NCBI GenBank assembly: GCA_009602725.1 | Contig: WELB01000069.1 | Span: forward strand, 421,531 to 447,506 | Source: Spirogloea muscicola | Lineage: Eukaryota > Streptophyta > Zygnematophyceae > Spirogloeales > Spirogloeaceae | DNA: 25,976 nucleotides | Direction: 5' to 3' | Shown: one piece after another, positions 10,815 through 21,916 of the stretch | How positions within the stretch are numbered: position 1 is the stretch's first letter | How the letters are laid out: each line of letters starts with the position of its first letter | The notes under the pieces: model-generated | The model's input: the letters and a program-made list of their open reading frames with translations, nothing else | The model's database searches: none | What the model was told of the DNA's origin: nothing | Made by a program: the position numbers and the translations under genes

Positions 10815-11035
10815 GTTACCTACCAACAGCGTTCCTCTAACTGCAGCAATCTTGGGTGTGATGCAGGACTGGAAGGATGCTGTCAGTGCACTCAAGAGGT
10901 TCACCAAAAGGCACAGTAGAGTAGTTAATTACCTTGTCATTAATGTTAGGAGCTTGCTGCCACACTTCTCAGAGGCTGACCAACATGGTGAGACAAGTGC
11001 GTGAGCCGCCTGCCTGTGGCTGCTGCAGTAGGTGG

Positions 11036-14000
11036 CTACTTCTGCCTTCCCTGAGCCTTGCGCCGCCGCTTGCTTTTGAGGTCCTCCTCATCCTCAAAGT
11101 CATCGTCATTGTCATCAGCCTCGCCCTTCTTGCTCTTGCCCTTGCCCTTGCCTTTCCCGCTGCCTTTTGTGTCGTAGTACACGACCTCCCTCCGCTGCTC
11201 GCGGCTCTTTGCTGGCGTACGCACCGCCACACCTACATCATCGTCGTCTGGCTCCTCTTCCTCGGGCTTCCAGATGACCAGCGACCTGCAAGCACCCAGC
11301 CCGGCATCATGTTGAGAAGTGGAGCTGACTCGGGGAGTTTTAACGAGTGGAGTCAGTCAGGCCAGTAGCATTCACAGGCTTCACAGTTAAGAAAGGCTAT
11401 GGGTGCTCTGAGTCAACGGCTGCTCGTCTGACAGCTTCACAACTGTGGCGAAATTGATCTGCCATGATTGCACATTCTCAAGTATATGAGATGAGGTGAC
11501 ACTGACTGCGGCCTCAGCCGGGATCAACACCATGAGAAGTGGGGAGGTTGACAGAGGTCACACCAGAAGCTGCCGGAGGCGAGGACGTCCCGGCGCGGAT
11601 GGAGCTTGTTGACGGGCGTGATGGTCTCAAGGCCCCGGTCCCAGACCTCCGCGGTGCGCTTGCCTGTGCTGATGTCAAAAAAGTCGATGGGGTGCAGCGC
11701 CACGCCCCCAAAGTCCTCGCTGATGTACCGTCCAACCACAACCTGGCACTCAGACGCATCCTGCAGCACAGGGCAAAACCCCAGCATAGACCTCGTGCAG
11801 AAAGTCAGCAGGCCAGCCCCAGAGAGCGGCTGGCTGCTGCTGAGCTCCAATTCTAGAAGCGGAGAGAAATGCAAGTCCAGTGCTAGCTCTCAAGGGCTCG
11901 CATTTTCACCCGGGGGTCCCACTGTGCGCGGAATGGGGTAAGGTGGCGGTTAAAGTCGTGGCTGTGCACGATCGCGCGGCTGGGTGTCTCCAGGTCGCCG
12001 TAGATGTAGTCGTACACACGCAGCCGATTGTCCTGGCACGTCGTCAAGATCTTGCACCCAGTAACCTGGCCCATGTCGATGCCACAGAGGGAGGAGGATG
12101 CCAGATAAGAGAGCAATCTTGCAGACAACTCAAGCTCGTAAGTATGCGCCTGCTAACCTTCACTACTGCCACTACATCATTCTCCACCAGTTGGGGATAA
12201 GTTCATCAATCTGCTGACATCTATGTGTGAAGCACTGTACCCTTTAGCCTGCTTCCATGCAGTCTGCGTTCAGATTGGACTGATTTCCTTGTGTGCATCA
12301 GCCGGAAGGACAACCACGTGTTCGCCGGCCGCATTGGACACTCACGGGCGAGAAGTAGGCAGAGTTGACGACGCGGGGGTGCGGGAGGATGGCCCAAGGT
12401 GCGCGCTCGTCGAACATGCGGAAGTCCCACACCTTGGCCTGTCCACAAACCACGGCAACACTTCCCTGAGGCCAGTGCAATCAGTTTGACGTTGCCCTTG
12501 GCAGTTGAACAATACCAAGATGCCAAATACCAACCAAAGAGTAGAAGGGCCTGAGAGAAACCAAGGAGCAGACGGGTCCTGCTCATTGTGACATGCACAG
12601 GTGCTACTGGACCTCATCAACGTCTCTCTGGTTGCATTCAGTCAGCCCCACTGCGTTGTTCCGCCCCACTTGAGGCTGGAGGGGCAGTTGACATAGAGAA
12701 GAAGCAAATGGCAAGCTGCGGCGCCATACAAAGTGGTCGTTGCCGGCAGTGATGAAGAGGTTGCAGTCGTGCGGGTGGCAGTCGACGCCGACCACCTTGG
12801 TCTTCTTGCGGTGCACCAGCGTCGCCGGCCGTGCGGCCCCAGGCGCCCGCCAGTCCACCCTGCCAAGCGGGCCGCCGCAGCTCGAGCCGCCACTCAAGCC
12901 GCCAACTTGACCGCCACCAACACGGGCTGCTGCGACATGGCTAAAGCGAGGTGCACTGGACTGCGAGCCACAGCAAGCACTCACATGTGCAGCTGGCCGG
13001 CGTCGTCGCCGACGAGCACGAGGCTGTGCTCCTGCGCGAGGTCAAAGCCGTAAAGCATGCGCCACAGCGATGCGTCGCCCTGCGCATCGCATGGAGGTGC
13101 TGTGACCACCTAAGGGTTTCTTGGGCACCCCGAGGACACAGGGATCTGAGGCCCGAGGAGCACGCACCAGCCAGCCATGGGGGTTGAGGTCGAGCAGCGT
13201 GCGGGCCTCGGCAGCGGGGCTTCCAGCCGCCAGGTCGGTGCAGCAGAGCTTCCCGTCGGCGCCAGCGGTGACCATGTCGTGGTCGTTGCCCTTCTTGAAT
13301 CTGCTCGTCACATGGGACCGCCGCTTGCCGCGTCACAACTGAAGCAGGTGTGGAGCTGACTCGCCGCGCACGAATTAGCAGCGGCAGAAGCGCACATCGA
13401 ATGTGAATGAGAGTTGCTTGCTGCGCAGGCAAGGGCGCTGAGGGACCAAGGAGGGAAGAGACGAGGTGGGGCATGTCTCGCACTTGATGCCCGCAATGAT
13501 GGCGTGATGCACGCCGTTGAGGTGCTCGTACGACGACGCCATGGGCTCATCGAACCGCCACAGCACCAGCTGCCCCTTCTGCTCCGTGTCGATTCACACC
13601 GGCCGGACGTAGTAAATGGAGGCCAACACAAAACAACAAGGTCTGAATCCAGGATTAGTGCAAAGACAGGCTGGCACTTGGACAAGGTCAGCCGTGCGAG
13701 ACGAGGTGCGCACCTTGTCACCGGAGATAAGCATGCCGTCATGTGTCGGGTGGAACTCCATCGCCGTCACACGGCGGCTATGCACACCGCGTAGCGCGCA
13801 GTCCGCCACGCGGGGCACCGGCGGCAGCACCTTGACCTGCGGCAGGCGCCCGGCAGACCACGGTGGCGCATGAGGAGTCAAGGAGGAGGTCATCATAATA
13901 GGCAAAGGCTTAACCGGCGGTTAAGGTTTTGTCTATACGATACTCTTAGGTGCTGTCTGGGGTGTGCGGTGCTCACCGAAGGCTGGCGGCCGCCTCGGGC

Positions 14001-14923
14001 GCGGACCTGGCGGCCCAAGGAGAGCTCGAACTTGCTGCCAGGCCGGCAGTGGCCTGCTGCTGGGATGAGACCGTGCTCCGACGCTGTGCGGTACGGGCAG
14101 GTCTCCGTCGTGTGCCCTGGCGCCGTCACGGCAGGCAGCGAGCGAGGAGCCGGCCGTCAGAGACCCCATGGTGCTCAGAGGAGCCGCTAGCTCCGGAGCT
14201 CAGTGACGGTGGTGGCAGCGTCGGCGGCGGAGCTCTGACCGGGGCCCTTGCAGAGGTAGCAGTTGGCATTGGGGCAGTCGAGGTAGACGGAGCCCACGAA
14301 GCCCGCGGCGTGGTCGGCGGCCTTGCACACCTGGCCGCCACGCCGCGGCTCACATCCCAGCTCAGACATCCTAATTGTGGTCCAATGACAGTATTGCCAA
14401 TTGTAGCACTGACCGCTGTACTCAATGGCAGGGCTCAAGAAGGGGGATTGTGGGGGGGAGGGGTAGAGGTGGGAGGAGGGAGGGAAGAGGGAGGTGGGAG
14501 GAGGGGAGGGACCTTGCAGACCGCCCGTGACGCGGCGGCCGCCTTCCCCCGCCCGACGGCGAGCTTGATCCTGGGCAGCCGCGATGCCCCCGGAGCCGTC
14601 GCAGCGCCGTCGTCATCTGCCGCGCCGGCACTCGCACCGGCGGCACTGCCACGGCCGTCGGCATCACCATCTGCCGCACGCTTGGCTGCCTTCCTGCCGG
14701 CGGCCTGCCGCCGTCTGCCGCCGGGGCTGAATTCGTCGTCCCGCTTGTCCTCCTCGTCCTCAGCTTCGTCCTCCAGCTCCTGCGCCTCCGCGTCCTCTGC
14801 GTCCTCGTCCTCGTCCTCCTCGTCTTCTCCCCGCTCCTCCTCGCCTTCGTCGGACGACGCTTCCGGCGGCTGGGTACTCGCCACGACGTGCACCCGCATG
14901 CTGCGGCGTGCCGCCGGCGCCAT
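11036..14923 (-). CDS. DDB2: DNA damage-binding protein 2, plant type (spliced, 12 exons)
   Basis: Minus-strand exons: 14923-14513, 14330-14240, 14116-13977, 13836-13714, 13578-13484, 13300-13168, 13079-12985, 12859-12730, 12438-12346, 12065-11910, 11760-11564, 11285-11036, giving 637 aa in exact phase. The N-terminus is very acidic (about 30-60), then basic. Zinc-knuckle cysteines follow: C136-x2-C139-x4-H144-x11-C156 and C161-x2-C164-x4-H169-x4-C174, as in plant DDB2. A WD40 propeller follows, starting near HSRRVTAMEFHPTHDGMLIS. It includes GNDHFAKVWDFRMF, whose W410-D-F-R413 is the DWD box that contacts DDB1, then KILTTCQDNRLRVYD, HSHDFNRHLTPF and ITPVNKLHPRRDVLASGS. The tail is rich in Lys, Asp and Glu. 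Known role: recognises UV photoproducts as substrate receptor of the CUL4-DDB1 ubiquitin ligase in the nucleus. The ATG at 14923 is the first in frame; the exact start is moderately sure. Confidence 0.95.
14443..14510. repeat. G-rich polypurine tract in DDB2 intron 1
   Basis: The plus strand carries about 68 nt of nearly pure G and A with several GGG/GGGG runs, just downstream of the exon 1 donor on the minus strand. The DDB2 transcript is therefore C/T-rich here, while the template strand could form G-quadruplexes. Its regulatory relevance is unknown. Confidence 0.6.
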
Positions 14924-15112
14924 CGCCGCTGCCTTGGCCCCCACGCCGGCGGCACCCCACAAAGCGGCCCAGATCGAGGTGGCACAGCTGTGCTCTTGAT
15001 GGCAGCGCTGGTCAGCTGGGAAGCTGAGGGGGCGCGCAGCAGCTAGACGGTCTGTGGGAGGATGGAGAGTAGATGGACGACACTAGAGGAGAGAAGGGCA
15101 TGGGAGGGGGGG

Positions 15113-15136
15113 GAGAGAGAGAGAGAGAGAGAGAGG
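15113..15136. repeat. (GA)n microsatellite
   Basis: About twelve uninterrupted GA dinucleotides on the plus strand, within a broader purine-rich stretch (about 15100-15190) upstream of DDB2. GA/CT tracts are common near plant and algal promoters, but nothing here proves a role. Confidence 0.9.
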
Positions 15137-15259
15137 AAAGAGGTTTAAGGTGGAGTGGGAGAGGGGGAAAGAGAGGAGGGGGGGTGGACACTTGGCCACT
15201 CCTGCCTTGCCCTCTCCTTGTCCAATTCTTATGCTGCTAACTCCTGGCAACCGCTGCTC

Positions 15260-15300
15260 TAAACCCCAAACCCTAAACCCCTACATCCTAAACCCTAAAC
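15260..15300. repeat. Interstitial telomere-type repeat (CCCTAAA)
   Basis: About five degenerate copies of the Arabidopsis-type telomere heptamer, reading CCCTAAA on the plus strand with variants (CCCCAAA, CATCCTAAA) between perfect units. It lies about 340 bp upstream of the DDB2 start. In plants, short AAACCCTAA elements (telo-boxes) act in promoters. This may be such an element or a trace of telomeric insertion at a repaired break. Confidence 0.8.
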
Positions 15301-16669
15301 TTTGCACCTGCTTCTTGTTTCTCTTTGCTGGCGCCCTCCTTCCCACCCCATCACTTTCTTGTTCACCCTCGTCGAGCTGACCGTTCACAGCCACCGCCCT
15401 GCATGGCGGAGCTCACCGCTCTCTTCATACCCGACGTGACTTTATCTTTGTTGGAAGGTTTGACCTTTGGCTGCTGATCAAAGTTCTGCTCACCGTCGGG
15501 GTGAGGCGACGCTCTTGCTCTGGTGCTTGCTGGTGCTGCTCTCCTTTGTTCGACTCTTGAGGGCTGGCATCTCCCAGCCGCTGCCCCCTTTGGATGAGCG
15601 CGCTTGATCACTTTGGTATCCTTTGGCTAGCTCCTCGCAGCCATCGCACGTTAAGGGAGCCCACTTTACCCTTGACATCTGCATGCTTAGGGAGCTCTCA
15701 GTTAAGCACTTACCTACCAGGTCCTCGTTGCAGACCTGCCAGGGCACACCACGCTGGAGGCCCCTCCTAATGGACACCCGCTGGTCCGCTGCTTGGCTGC
15801 TGCCAGACATTTGTGGTGGACGCATGTTCGATGGAGCAGTCCTTCTGACCTCCGTCATTGCCTAAGCTTACCTCAGCTCTTGCACAGGGTGCTGCCCTGT
15901 CATCTGCATCTATCTGCCATAGCTGGCACAACCTGCCCACATACAGCGTGATCACTGAAGACTTCGAGCTAGTCATAATGTGATTGCCCTTCCGGTGGAG
16001 TGCTCATTCGCATGCATACACTGCATGCATCATTCATGGCTCACATCTGTAATAAGCCACCTGGCCTTGCGGGAACCATCATTGCTGCCCCAAGTCTCCT
16101 TTCCACTGTTACAGATATGGCCTTTCTGAGGATAAGCGACGATCAGGTCTCAGCCTTGAAATTTTCCATCGTACGCCTGGTAATTCTGTGGCACTCGCCC
16201 AGTGTAGTCTTTACCCAACTCGGCGTAGGAATTCGGCAGCTCGACGTTTTATGTCGTTCATACCAGCATCAACACTTAGCCTCTGTATCTCAATTTCCAG
16301 TTAACGGTAGAGGTAAGCACTTCGTTTTGAGCTATAAAGCTTTTGACAGCAGTATCATCACAAGCCTGGCCCTTGGAGCCTGCTGCGACAATAGTGCTTG
16401 CTCACTTCACACAAGATGCATCCAGCATCGGACCTGACATCAGCACCACCCTCAACATAACCATCATAGTCCTGGCACGAGCCTCAGCCTGCTTCCTACA
16501 AGCCAGGCCGGCACGACCAGAACCTATAGCCAAGCGCCTGGCTGATGGAACATTCTATGGTCAGAGGAAAAGTGGAAAGCATCATAAGGAGGAAGACTCC
16601 AGACGGGGACGATGGCTGTGATTGACCAGCCCAGAAAAAGGTGAACATCAAATGAACGTAACAAGTTAT

Positions 16670-18616
16670 TCAGGTCCTCCTCAGACCCTTGATCCACTCC
16701 AGCTCAAGTCGGAAGGGCCCAGGGCCCCCACTGCCGGCCTGGCCGGCAGCCACAGAGATGCCCATGCCACAGAGCCGCCTAGTGTTTATCTCGTCCGCCG
16801 TGTCCAGCACCTTGCCCTTCCATGTCAGCAAGTACCGCTCCAATGGTATCTGCATCACACCACCAGCACGCCTCACACCGCCAACAGCATGAGCAGGCAG
16901 GTGTCGCAGGGCGCGTTAATTATGTACTTGTCTTGGGACGACGCCAGTGAGGAAGACAAGCCGTGACAAACCCTTAAGGATAACATACCGCCAACAGCTG
17001 TGATTACACACAACGTTAGTGGCAAGCTGACGGGCGGTTTGACACATGACTACATTGCTAACTGCACAGTTGATCAGTCTCGCAGGTCAAGTTGTTGTGG
17101 TCAAGGGCAAGTGATGCACACCTTCACCTCGTACCACTCGCCAGGGGGTGCAAATATGAACGCCTGCCACGTGTTCTCCTCCTCGTCAACCATGCCCACC
17201 CACGACTCTGTTCGGAGCTGGTGCGTTGCAGGAGCAGCAAAAGAGAGACACAGTCTCACCTAAGTGCAAGATTTGGCAATATTGTCTGACAGAAAGTAAG
17301 GCACTGCACCAAAGCATCTGATTGTTGCACAGATGAAAATGTGGCGAGGATCCATGGAAATGACGGAGGTGGAAGAGCCTCATTCCAAGTGACAGGCTTG
17401 ACCTCTGTTGCAGGATCTGACAGACTTGCATATGTGAGCTCAGGCTCTATGTTCAAGATTTCAGTCAGCAATGAGCAAAGCATTGACATCTTGCAGTGCA
17501 GCAACTCACACTGTGCACGTAGCAGCGGCCATCGCCACGGACGCGGAGGGCGAGTGTGTCGATTGCTTCAAGGTCTAGCGGCTCTGCAAACTGCCCGCAC
17601 AGCAGTCATAATGAGAGCCCACAGAGTGCTCAGCATAAAGAGGGAGAAAGCTCTAGCGTCTGCCTTGTAAGGCTCAGCCGGCCGCTGTCCCCAACCTCGG
17701 CCGTCCGCAGTCCGGCAAAACCGCTGCGCTTGAGGCGCGACTGCGGCTTGCCGTCACCCCCAGCGAGTTCCTCCGACAGAGAGCCTGTGAAGATAGCTGC
17801 AGCGACGGAACTAGCTTCAGCTTCAGCAGGGGGTTATCAGAGCTTAGTAAGATTCACCACAATGCTGACCTCAGTTACACTGCAGAATATCAAGCGCAGG
17901 GGCAGCCAGTGCACTTCCATATGGCCTAGTACTACAAGCACAGCGCTCAACTGAGGACGCGAGACCGCGAGCTCACACCAGCAACATATTCCTTGCTTGT
18001 GGGTTCAGACAGTTGTGGGATAAGACAGGCCATTGAGCAGTGCTTGGCACAAATTGCACATGACGGTCTATTGTTGTGGGGCTATGGGTCCTAGCATAGA
18101 CAACTTCGGCTTGTCAAAGCCCAAGGTGAGGGCGCTTCACCTGCTCGCTCGTCGGCTGCAGACGTCCAAGTCGCTACTGACAGGCCTGCATGGAGCAGCG
18201 CCGCCATTGCCAGAAGCGGCCTCGCGGTGAGGGAGGCAGCAATAGCAGCGACGCTGTTGGAGTAGACGACGGAGGTTCCGCCCTCTTCATGTGGAGGACG
18301 CATGTGGCATCGTTCACCTCCATGCTCGGCGTCGGAATACGGTGCCCAGCGAGCGAGGTCGGCGGCGTCGCAGAAGCGGAAGAGGTCGCGCTGCGCCGGT
18401 GGCTGCAGGGCGGCGGCATCCCATGCCAAGGCTGCACGGCCGCCACCATGCCCAAGTGGAGCTGGCTGACGTGAGGAGGAAGGACAGGCCGCAGCGGGTG
18501 CTAATTATGCTAATTGTCACTTAGCCTTCTGTCAGCCTTGAGCTTAGCAGCGGCCATGGCGGACGCTAACCTTGCCGTGTCGCTGCCACGGCCTTCTGGG
18601 CGATGCGCCGGAACAT
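16670..18616 (-). CDS. CIA30: Mitochondrial complex I intermediate-associated protein 30 (CIA30/NDUFAF1-like; 7 exons)
   Basis: Minus-strand exons: 18616-18571, 18461-18318, 18185-18141, 17796-17696, 17590-17510, 17217-17122, 16849-16670, giving 230 aa, near the usual plant length. The N-terminus MFRRIAQKAVAATRQ is basic and amphipathic, as in a mitochondrial presequence. The CIA30 domain follows: RDLFRFCDAADLARWAPYSD and EHGGLS (about 35-65), IFTGSLSEEL, RSGFAGLRT, LDLEAIDTLALRVRGDGRCY, TESWVGMVDEEENTWQAFIF and IPLERYLLTWKGKV, ending with ELEWIKGL. Family role: chaperone for early assembly intermediates of respiratory complex I in the mitochondrial inner membrane or matrix. Exon 4 could start 12 nt earlier at an in-phase acceptor. 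Exon 5 ends at a strong GTGAGT donor, chosen because it restores the CYVHS spacing. Divergent from SEC62. Confidence 0.93.
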
Positions 18617-19304
18617 GCCGCCGCCACGACGCTCCAAAGCTCGACAGGCTGTCAATCTGGAACGTCCAGCTGGGCGCGGGTATGGACTCGACCTTCTGGC
18701 TCAAGCTGCGCCGCCGCTCTCCGGCTGAGTTGGGACTTCAGGCTCACACAAGATACAATGGAATGTCTGAACTATTAATCAAGTATATCATAGTCTCAGG
18801 CTTAGGGGTTTTGGGTTTGTGTCGAGGACGCAGTCTCTCAGTGTGGGATTATTTCTGTGGGTGTGGGGGTCTCCTGAAGCTCTAGCTCAGCGCTCCACTG
18901 ACCATCGGCTGGCTCCCTCGACGCTGCCTCACCACTCCCTCCCTCCTCACTCTCTCCCCCTCTCTCTCTATGTGCTGACCCGTGGTCACTCAGCGGGGTC
19001 AGCTCAGCAGCAGGTGCTGTACACCTGTCACTGTGCTCAGCCTCTGTACTTAGCCGCTCAGGCCCTCCATTACTCGACGCACTCCCCATTCCCCCCCTCC
19101 TCCGCCACCTCTGCCCGCCCTCCCTCCTCCTAAATCCTGGTGCAACCACCAGACAGCCCACAAGGCGCGCCCGGGCAGCCGCTGCCGCAGCAGCTGCGTC
19201 AGTGGGCGGCGGCGCGGCCAAGGCCCACATTCCGGCATCGGCGAGCTGTCCGGCGACGCAGCTGGTGTGGGCGAAGGCGCGTGAGGTGCTCTGTCCCTCC
19301 CTCC
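18617..19304. promoter_or_regulatory. Shared divergent promoter region of CIA30 and SEC62
   Basis: The 688 bp between the two start codons must contain both promoters and both 5' UTRs. It holds a degenerate telomere-like patch at 18801-18818 (TTAGGGG then TTGGGTTT), a pyrimidine-rich CT tract at about 18936-18970, and a second C-rich tract at about 19085-19132. No clear TATA box stands correctly placed for either gene. The 5' UTR boundaries cannot be read from sequence. Confidence 0.55.
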
Positions 19305-21916
19305 ATGGTGCGCAAGGACAAGGCGGCCGGGCCCGGCGGCGCCAACCGCCAGCCTGCGTGGTACCACTTCAGAGTACGCTCGCTGCTGGCACTCCGTGGC
19401 GACTGCCCGCGGCAAGACTAGGCCTCAAGCTCAAGCTTAAGGTTTAGGGGTAAGGGTTTAGTGAAACATATATGCATTAGTGAAGGAGATATAGCTCATC
19501 CTCTGCAGAAGACGGACTCTAAGAGAGGCCAGCCCATAATGGTGGACAGAGTTGGGCGAGCAGCACCAGCTGACAAGACTCGTCAGCGCAAGAGCGCCGT
19601 TCCTCCCAGACTCCGTGAACCCGAGTCAGCAGCCGAAGGTCCAGAGTTCTGGCAGCAGACAGAGTGTCGCTTCCGTGAGTTGAGGATCACTGTCTGTCGT
19701 CATTATATGTCTTAGGAGTCATGAGTAAGGGCCAGGAAGAATCAGTATGCCAGTATGCCACAAGTCTCACGTGAGTTCCGTCGTTGCTGCGATGCGGCGG
19801 CCGGCAGCTGCGGCGGCAGCGGCCGCGGCCGCCGCCAGACCCAGCGGTGCAGTTTGCGGTGCGCGTGCGCGACCACAAGGAGCTGGAGTCGCGGTGGGCG
19901 GTGCTCCAGGAGGCGCGCGTGGAGTACTTCCGCTCCCGCGACCTGCTCGCGCTGCTACGCAAGCACCCGGAGCTTGCGCCGCGGCCGCCACCCCCCAGCG
20001 ACAGCGCGCCGCCGCCGTCGCCGCTCTCGCCGGAGGAGGCCGGCGAGCTCCTGCTGCATCGCAAGCTCGTGTACCGCTGCGACCGTGTCGTCAAGGTCAT
20101 CCGGCCCGGCAAGAAGAAGCTATCCAAATGGCCAGCCCGCCTTGAGGTCCATCCGGTGAGCATGCGGTCAGCTTTGTGAACTATAATTGCTGAACTATGC
20201 TAATCTATCATATCGTAAATCATGTCACACTAACTTCTGTGTACTTTGTAGTAATGTATGCAACTGCTAATCAATGCTTGATGTACTCATGTTCGTGCAT
20301 AGACAGCGGATGTGAAGGTCACACTCACTCAGTAGGCACTACTGCCACCATTTCAGCCGCTGCATGTCGCTTTGCTCACTGCCATCCGCACCAGTGGTGC
20401 ACGCTGGCCAAAGCAGGACCAGTCGTTTGCCGAAGATGGGTTCTATGCGTGGACGTTTGAGCGGAAGCGACCGGCGTGGCAGTACGTGCTCTCGTTCCTT
20501 GTGCCGGTTGTGACTGTTGCGTGCTGCCTCTTCCCCGTCGCGCCGCACTGGTGCAAGCTCGCCGTCCTCTACTTCTGCATCACGCTGCTCTGCCTCATAT
20601 TCGGCGTCCTCCTGCGTGAGTCACCCCACCTGAATCCCTCTTCCCTGCTGCTTCTGATAAGTAGATTAGCCAAGCTTCACTTGTTTGCCACCCGATGCTG
20701 CTCGCCCCCTCCTGTGGTCCATGCCTGCCTCCAAAACCCCTCAAAGTCCTAGGCTCCCCGCTATTCACCTACAACCTTTGTACATGGAATGTCTTGGGAA
20801 GCCCTTGCTCCGCTTTGTGCACTTACCCAGAGCATCTAAGCTGAGCCAAGCATTTGTCCCCAGGCTAAGCTGGCTTTTTCTGTGACTTGTCAACGAGCCA
20901 AGGGGAGGTTTGACTGACGCAGAGCTGCTGTTTCTGTCCGCAGTGAGGGTGGTGGTCTTTGCGCTGTGCTGGATCGTGGCGGGCAAGCGCGTGTGGTTCT
21001 TCCCCAACATCCTCGCAGAGGAGGCGCTGCTGTCGGAGCTTTTCCGGTTCTGGCCAGAGGCCGCCAAGGACGAGGAGCCGCCGCCGAAGCTCGCCTCGCG
21101 CCTTGCGCTCGCAGCATGCGCCTCCGCTGCCGTCTACCTCTGCGTGCAGAACGCGCCTGACGAGCAGGCCCGCACCAGGTACGAAGTGCAGCCGGCGGCA
21201 TTGATTACAAGCCCCAGCCCTCATCCCAAAGGCCCTCATGGATGCCAGCTCTTGACTTCCTGGCTTTTTCATCAGTCTTCTGGGCAGCTCCGCTGCTTAG
21301 AAGCTTTGCGCTTGTGACCAGCTTGTAGCTGGGTAGCCAGGTAGCAACTAGGTGTTCTGTATGTGATTGAGGAAGCTGTGCGACGTGAATAGAGGACAGG
21401 TTTAGGAGGAATACTGGACTTAGGGTGGGTAGGCTTGCATCTCAGTGGAGGGTTACATACTTCTCTAAATATCAACTGTTGGTGTTCTTGGCTGCCTGCA
21501 ATCAGCTCTGGTCTTTGCTTTGCTTGTCCATGGCCCTGGATTGCGAGGTCTGCAAGCTCAGCCCATCGTTTGGCCTTGAGCGAGCTGCTCGGCCCTGTGT
21601 CTAAATTTGAGCAACTTCGCCTCTCTGTACTTGCAGGTACCGCAAGAAGTTTGGCAATGCAATCGATGAGATGTTGCTATGGAGCCCCGCGATGCTAAGC
21701 AAGGGCAACAGCAGTAGCGACGAGCCACCAGTCTCAGCCACTGCTCCACCGCCGCCCGCTGCACCCAAAGCTGGCGGGTTTGAGGGTGACAGCAAGGAGT
21801 CACCTCTTCAAGAGGGAGCGGCCGGCTCAGAGCCAGGTGGTGACAGTGACAATGAGGAGCCGAGCACGACGCATAGCAGCGCAGAATCTGACCCCAAGCT
21901 TGACATGGAGTTGTAG
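19305..21916 (+). CDS. SEC62: ER translocation protein Sec62 (spliced, 5 exons)
   Basis: Exons: 19305-19373, 19853-20155, 20417-20615, 20944-21178, 21637-21916, giving 361 aa. The family core is clear: LESRWAVLQEARVEYFRSRD (about 34-53), a Pro/Ser-rich linker, LVYRCDRVVKVIRPGKKKLS, FYAWTFERKRPAW (about 133-145), two hydrophobic segments (about 147-165 and 171-190) joined by APHWCK, then AGKRVWFFPNILAEEALLSE and ELFRFWPEAA. APDEQARTRYRKKFGN leads to an acidic, Ser-rich tail. Known role: with Sec61 and Sec63, Sec62 drives post-translational protein import into the ER. Exon 1 (MVRKDKAAGPGG) is the least certain part. It joins in phase 0 to FAVRVRDHKE, but another acceptor just upstream (PAVQFAVRV) cannot be excluded. 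Introns 1 and 4 exceed 450 nt. Confidence 0.93.
19441..19461 (+). repeat. Telomere-type repeat in SEC62 intron 1
   Basis: Two near-perfect TTTAGGG units with a GGTAAGGG variant between them, on the plus strand about 68 nt into intron 1 of SEC62. It is the third telomere-like patch within about 4.2 kb, with 15260-15300 and 18801-18818, and has the opposite orientation to the first. Confidence 0.7.

Larger units (their letters stand above)
9883..11035. other. Intergenic region: ABCI10 upstream and DDB2 downstream
   Basis: Both neighbours are on the minus strand, so this 1.15-kb stretch holds the ABCI10 promoter and 5' UTR (right of 9882) and the DDB2 3' UTR (left of 11036). The ABCI10-proximal part is extremely GC-rich, with a CCG run near 9910-9930, followed by the GGGAAAGGC repeats described separately. 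No coding exon is recognisable. The 133-aa ORF at 10213-10614 has no family similarity. TGTAA motifs on the minus strand lie at 10814-10810 and 10780-10776. Confidence 0.55.
14924..16669. other. Intergenic region: DDB2 upstream and CIA30 downstream
   Basis: This 1.75-kb stretch lies between two minus-strand genes and should hold the DDB2 promoter and 5' UTR plus the CIA30 3' UTR. It contains a (GA)n microsatellite at 15113-15136, G/A-rich sequence to about 15190, telomere-type repeats at 15260-15300, and a GCATGCAT-rich patch near 16012-16030. The two largest ORFs (15490-15858 minus, 16000-16437 plus) show no recognisable family, no splice-supported extension and atypical composition. I do not call a gene here. 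Confidence 0.55.

Noticed and set aside
13950-14999. 349-aa plus-strand ORF over DDB2 exons 1-3
   Set aside because: Long only because the opposite strand is GC-rich DDB2 coding sequence. The translation is Ala/Ser/Pro low complexity with long poly-Ser runs mirroring the acidic DDB2 stretch.
15490-15858. 122-aa minus-strand ORF between DDB2 and CIA30
   Set aside because: No family resemblance, no matching splice sites or supportive context. Probably chance in UTR or intergenic DNA.
16000-16437. 145-aa plus-strand ORF downstream of CIA30
   Set aside because: No recognisable motif, lies antisense to the expected CIA30 3' UTR, and its composition is unlike the verified exons.
18514-18885. Plus-strand ORF starting MSLSLLSALSL over CIA30 exon 1
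   Set aside because: The minus strand gives a coherent CIA30 presequence with correct donor and phase. The plus ORF has no homologous pattern.
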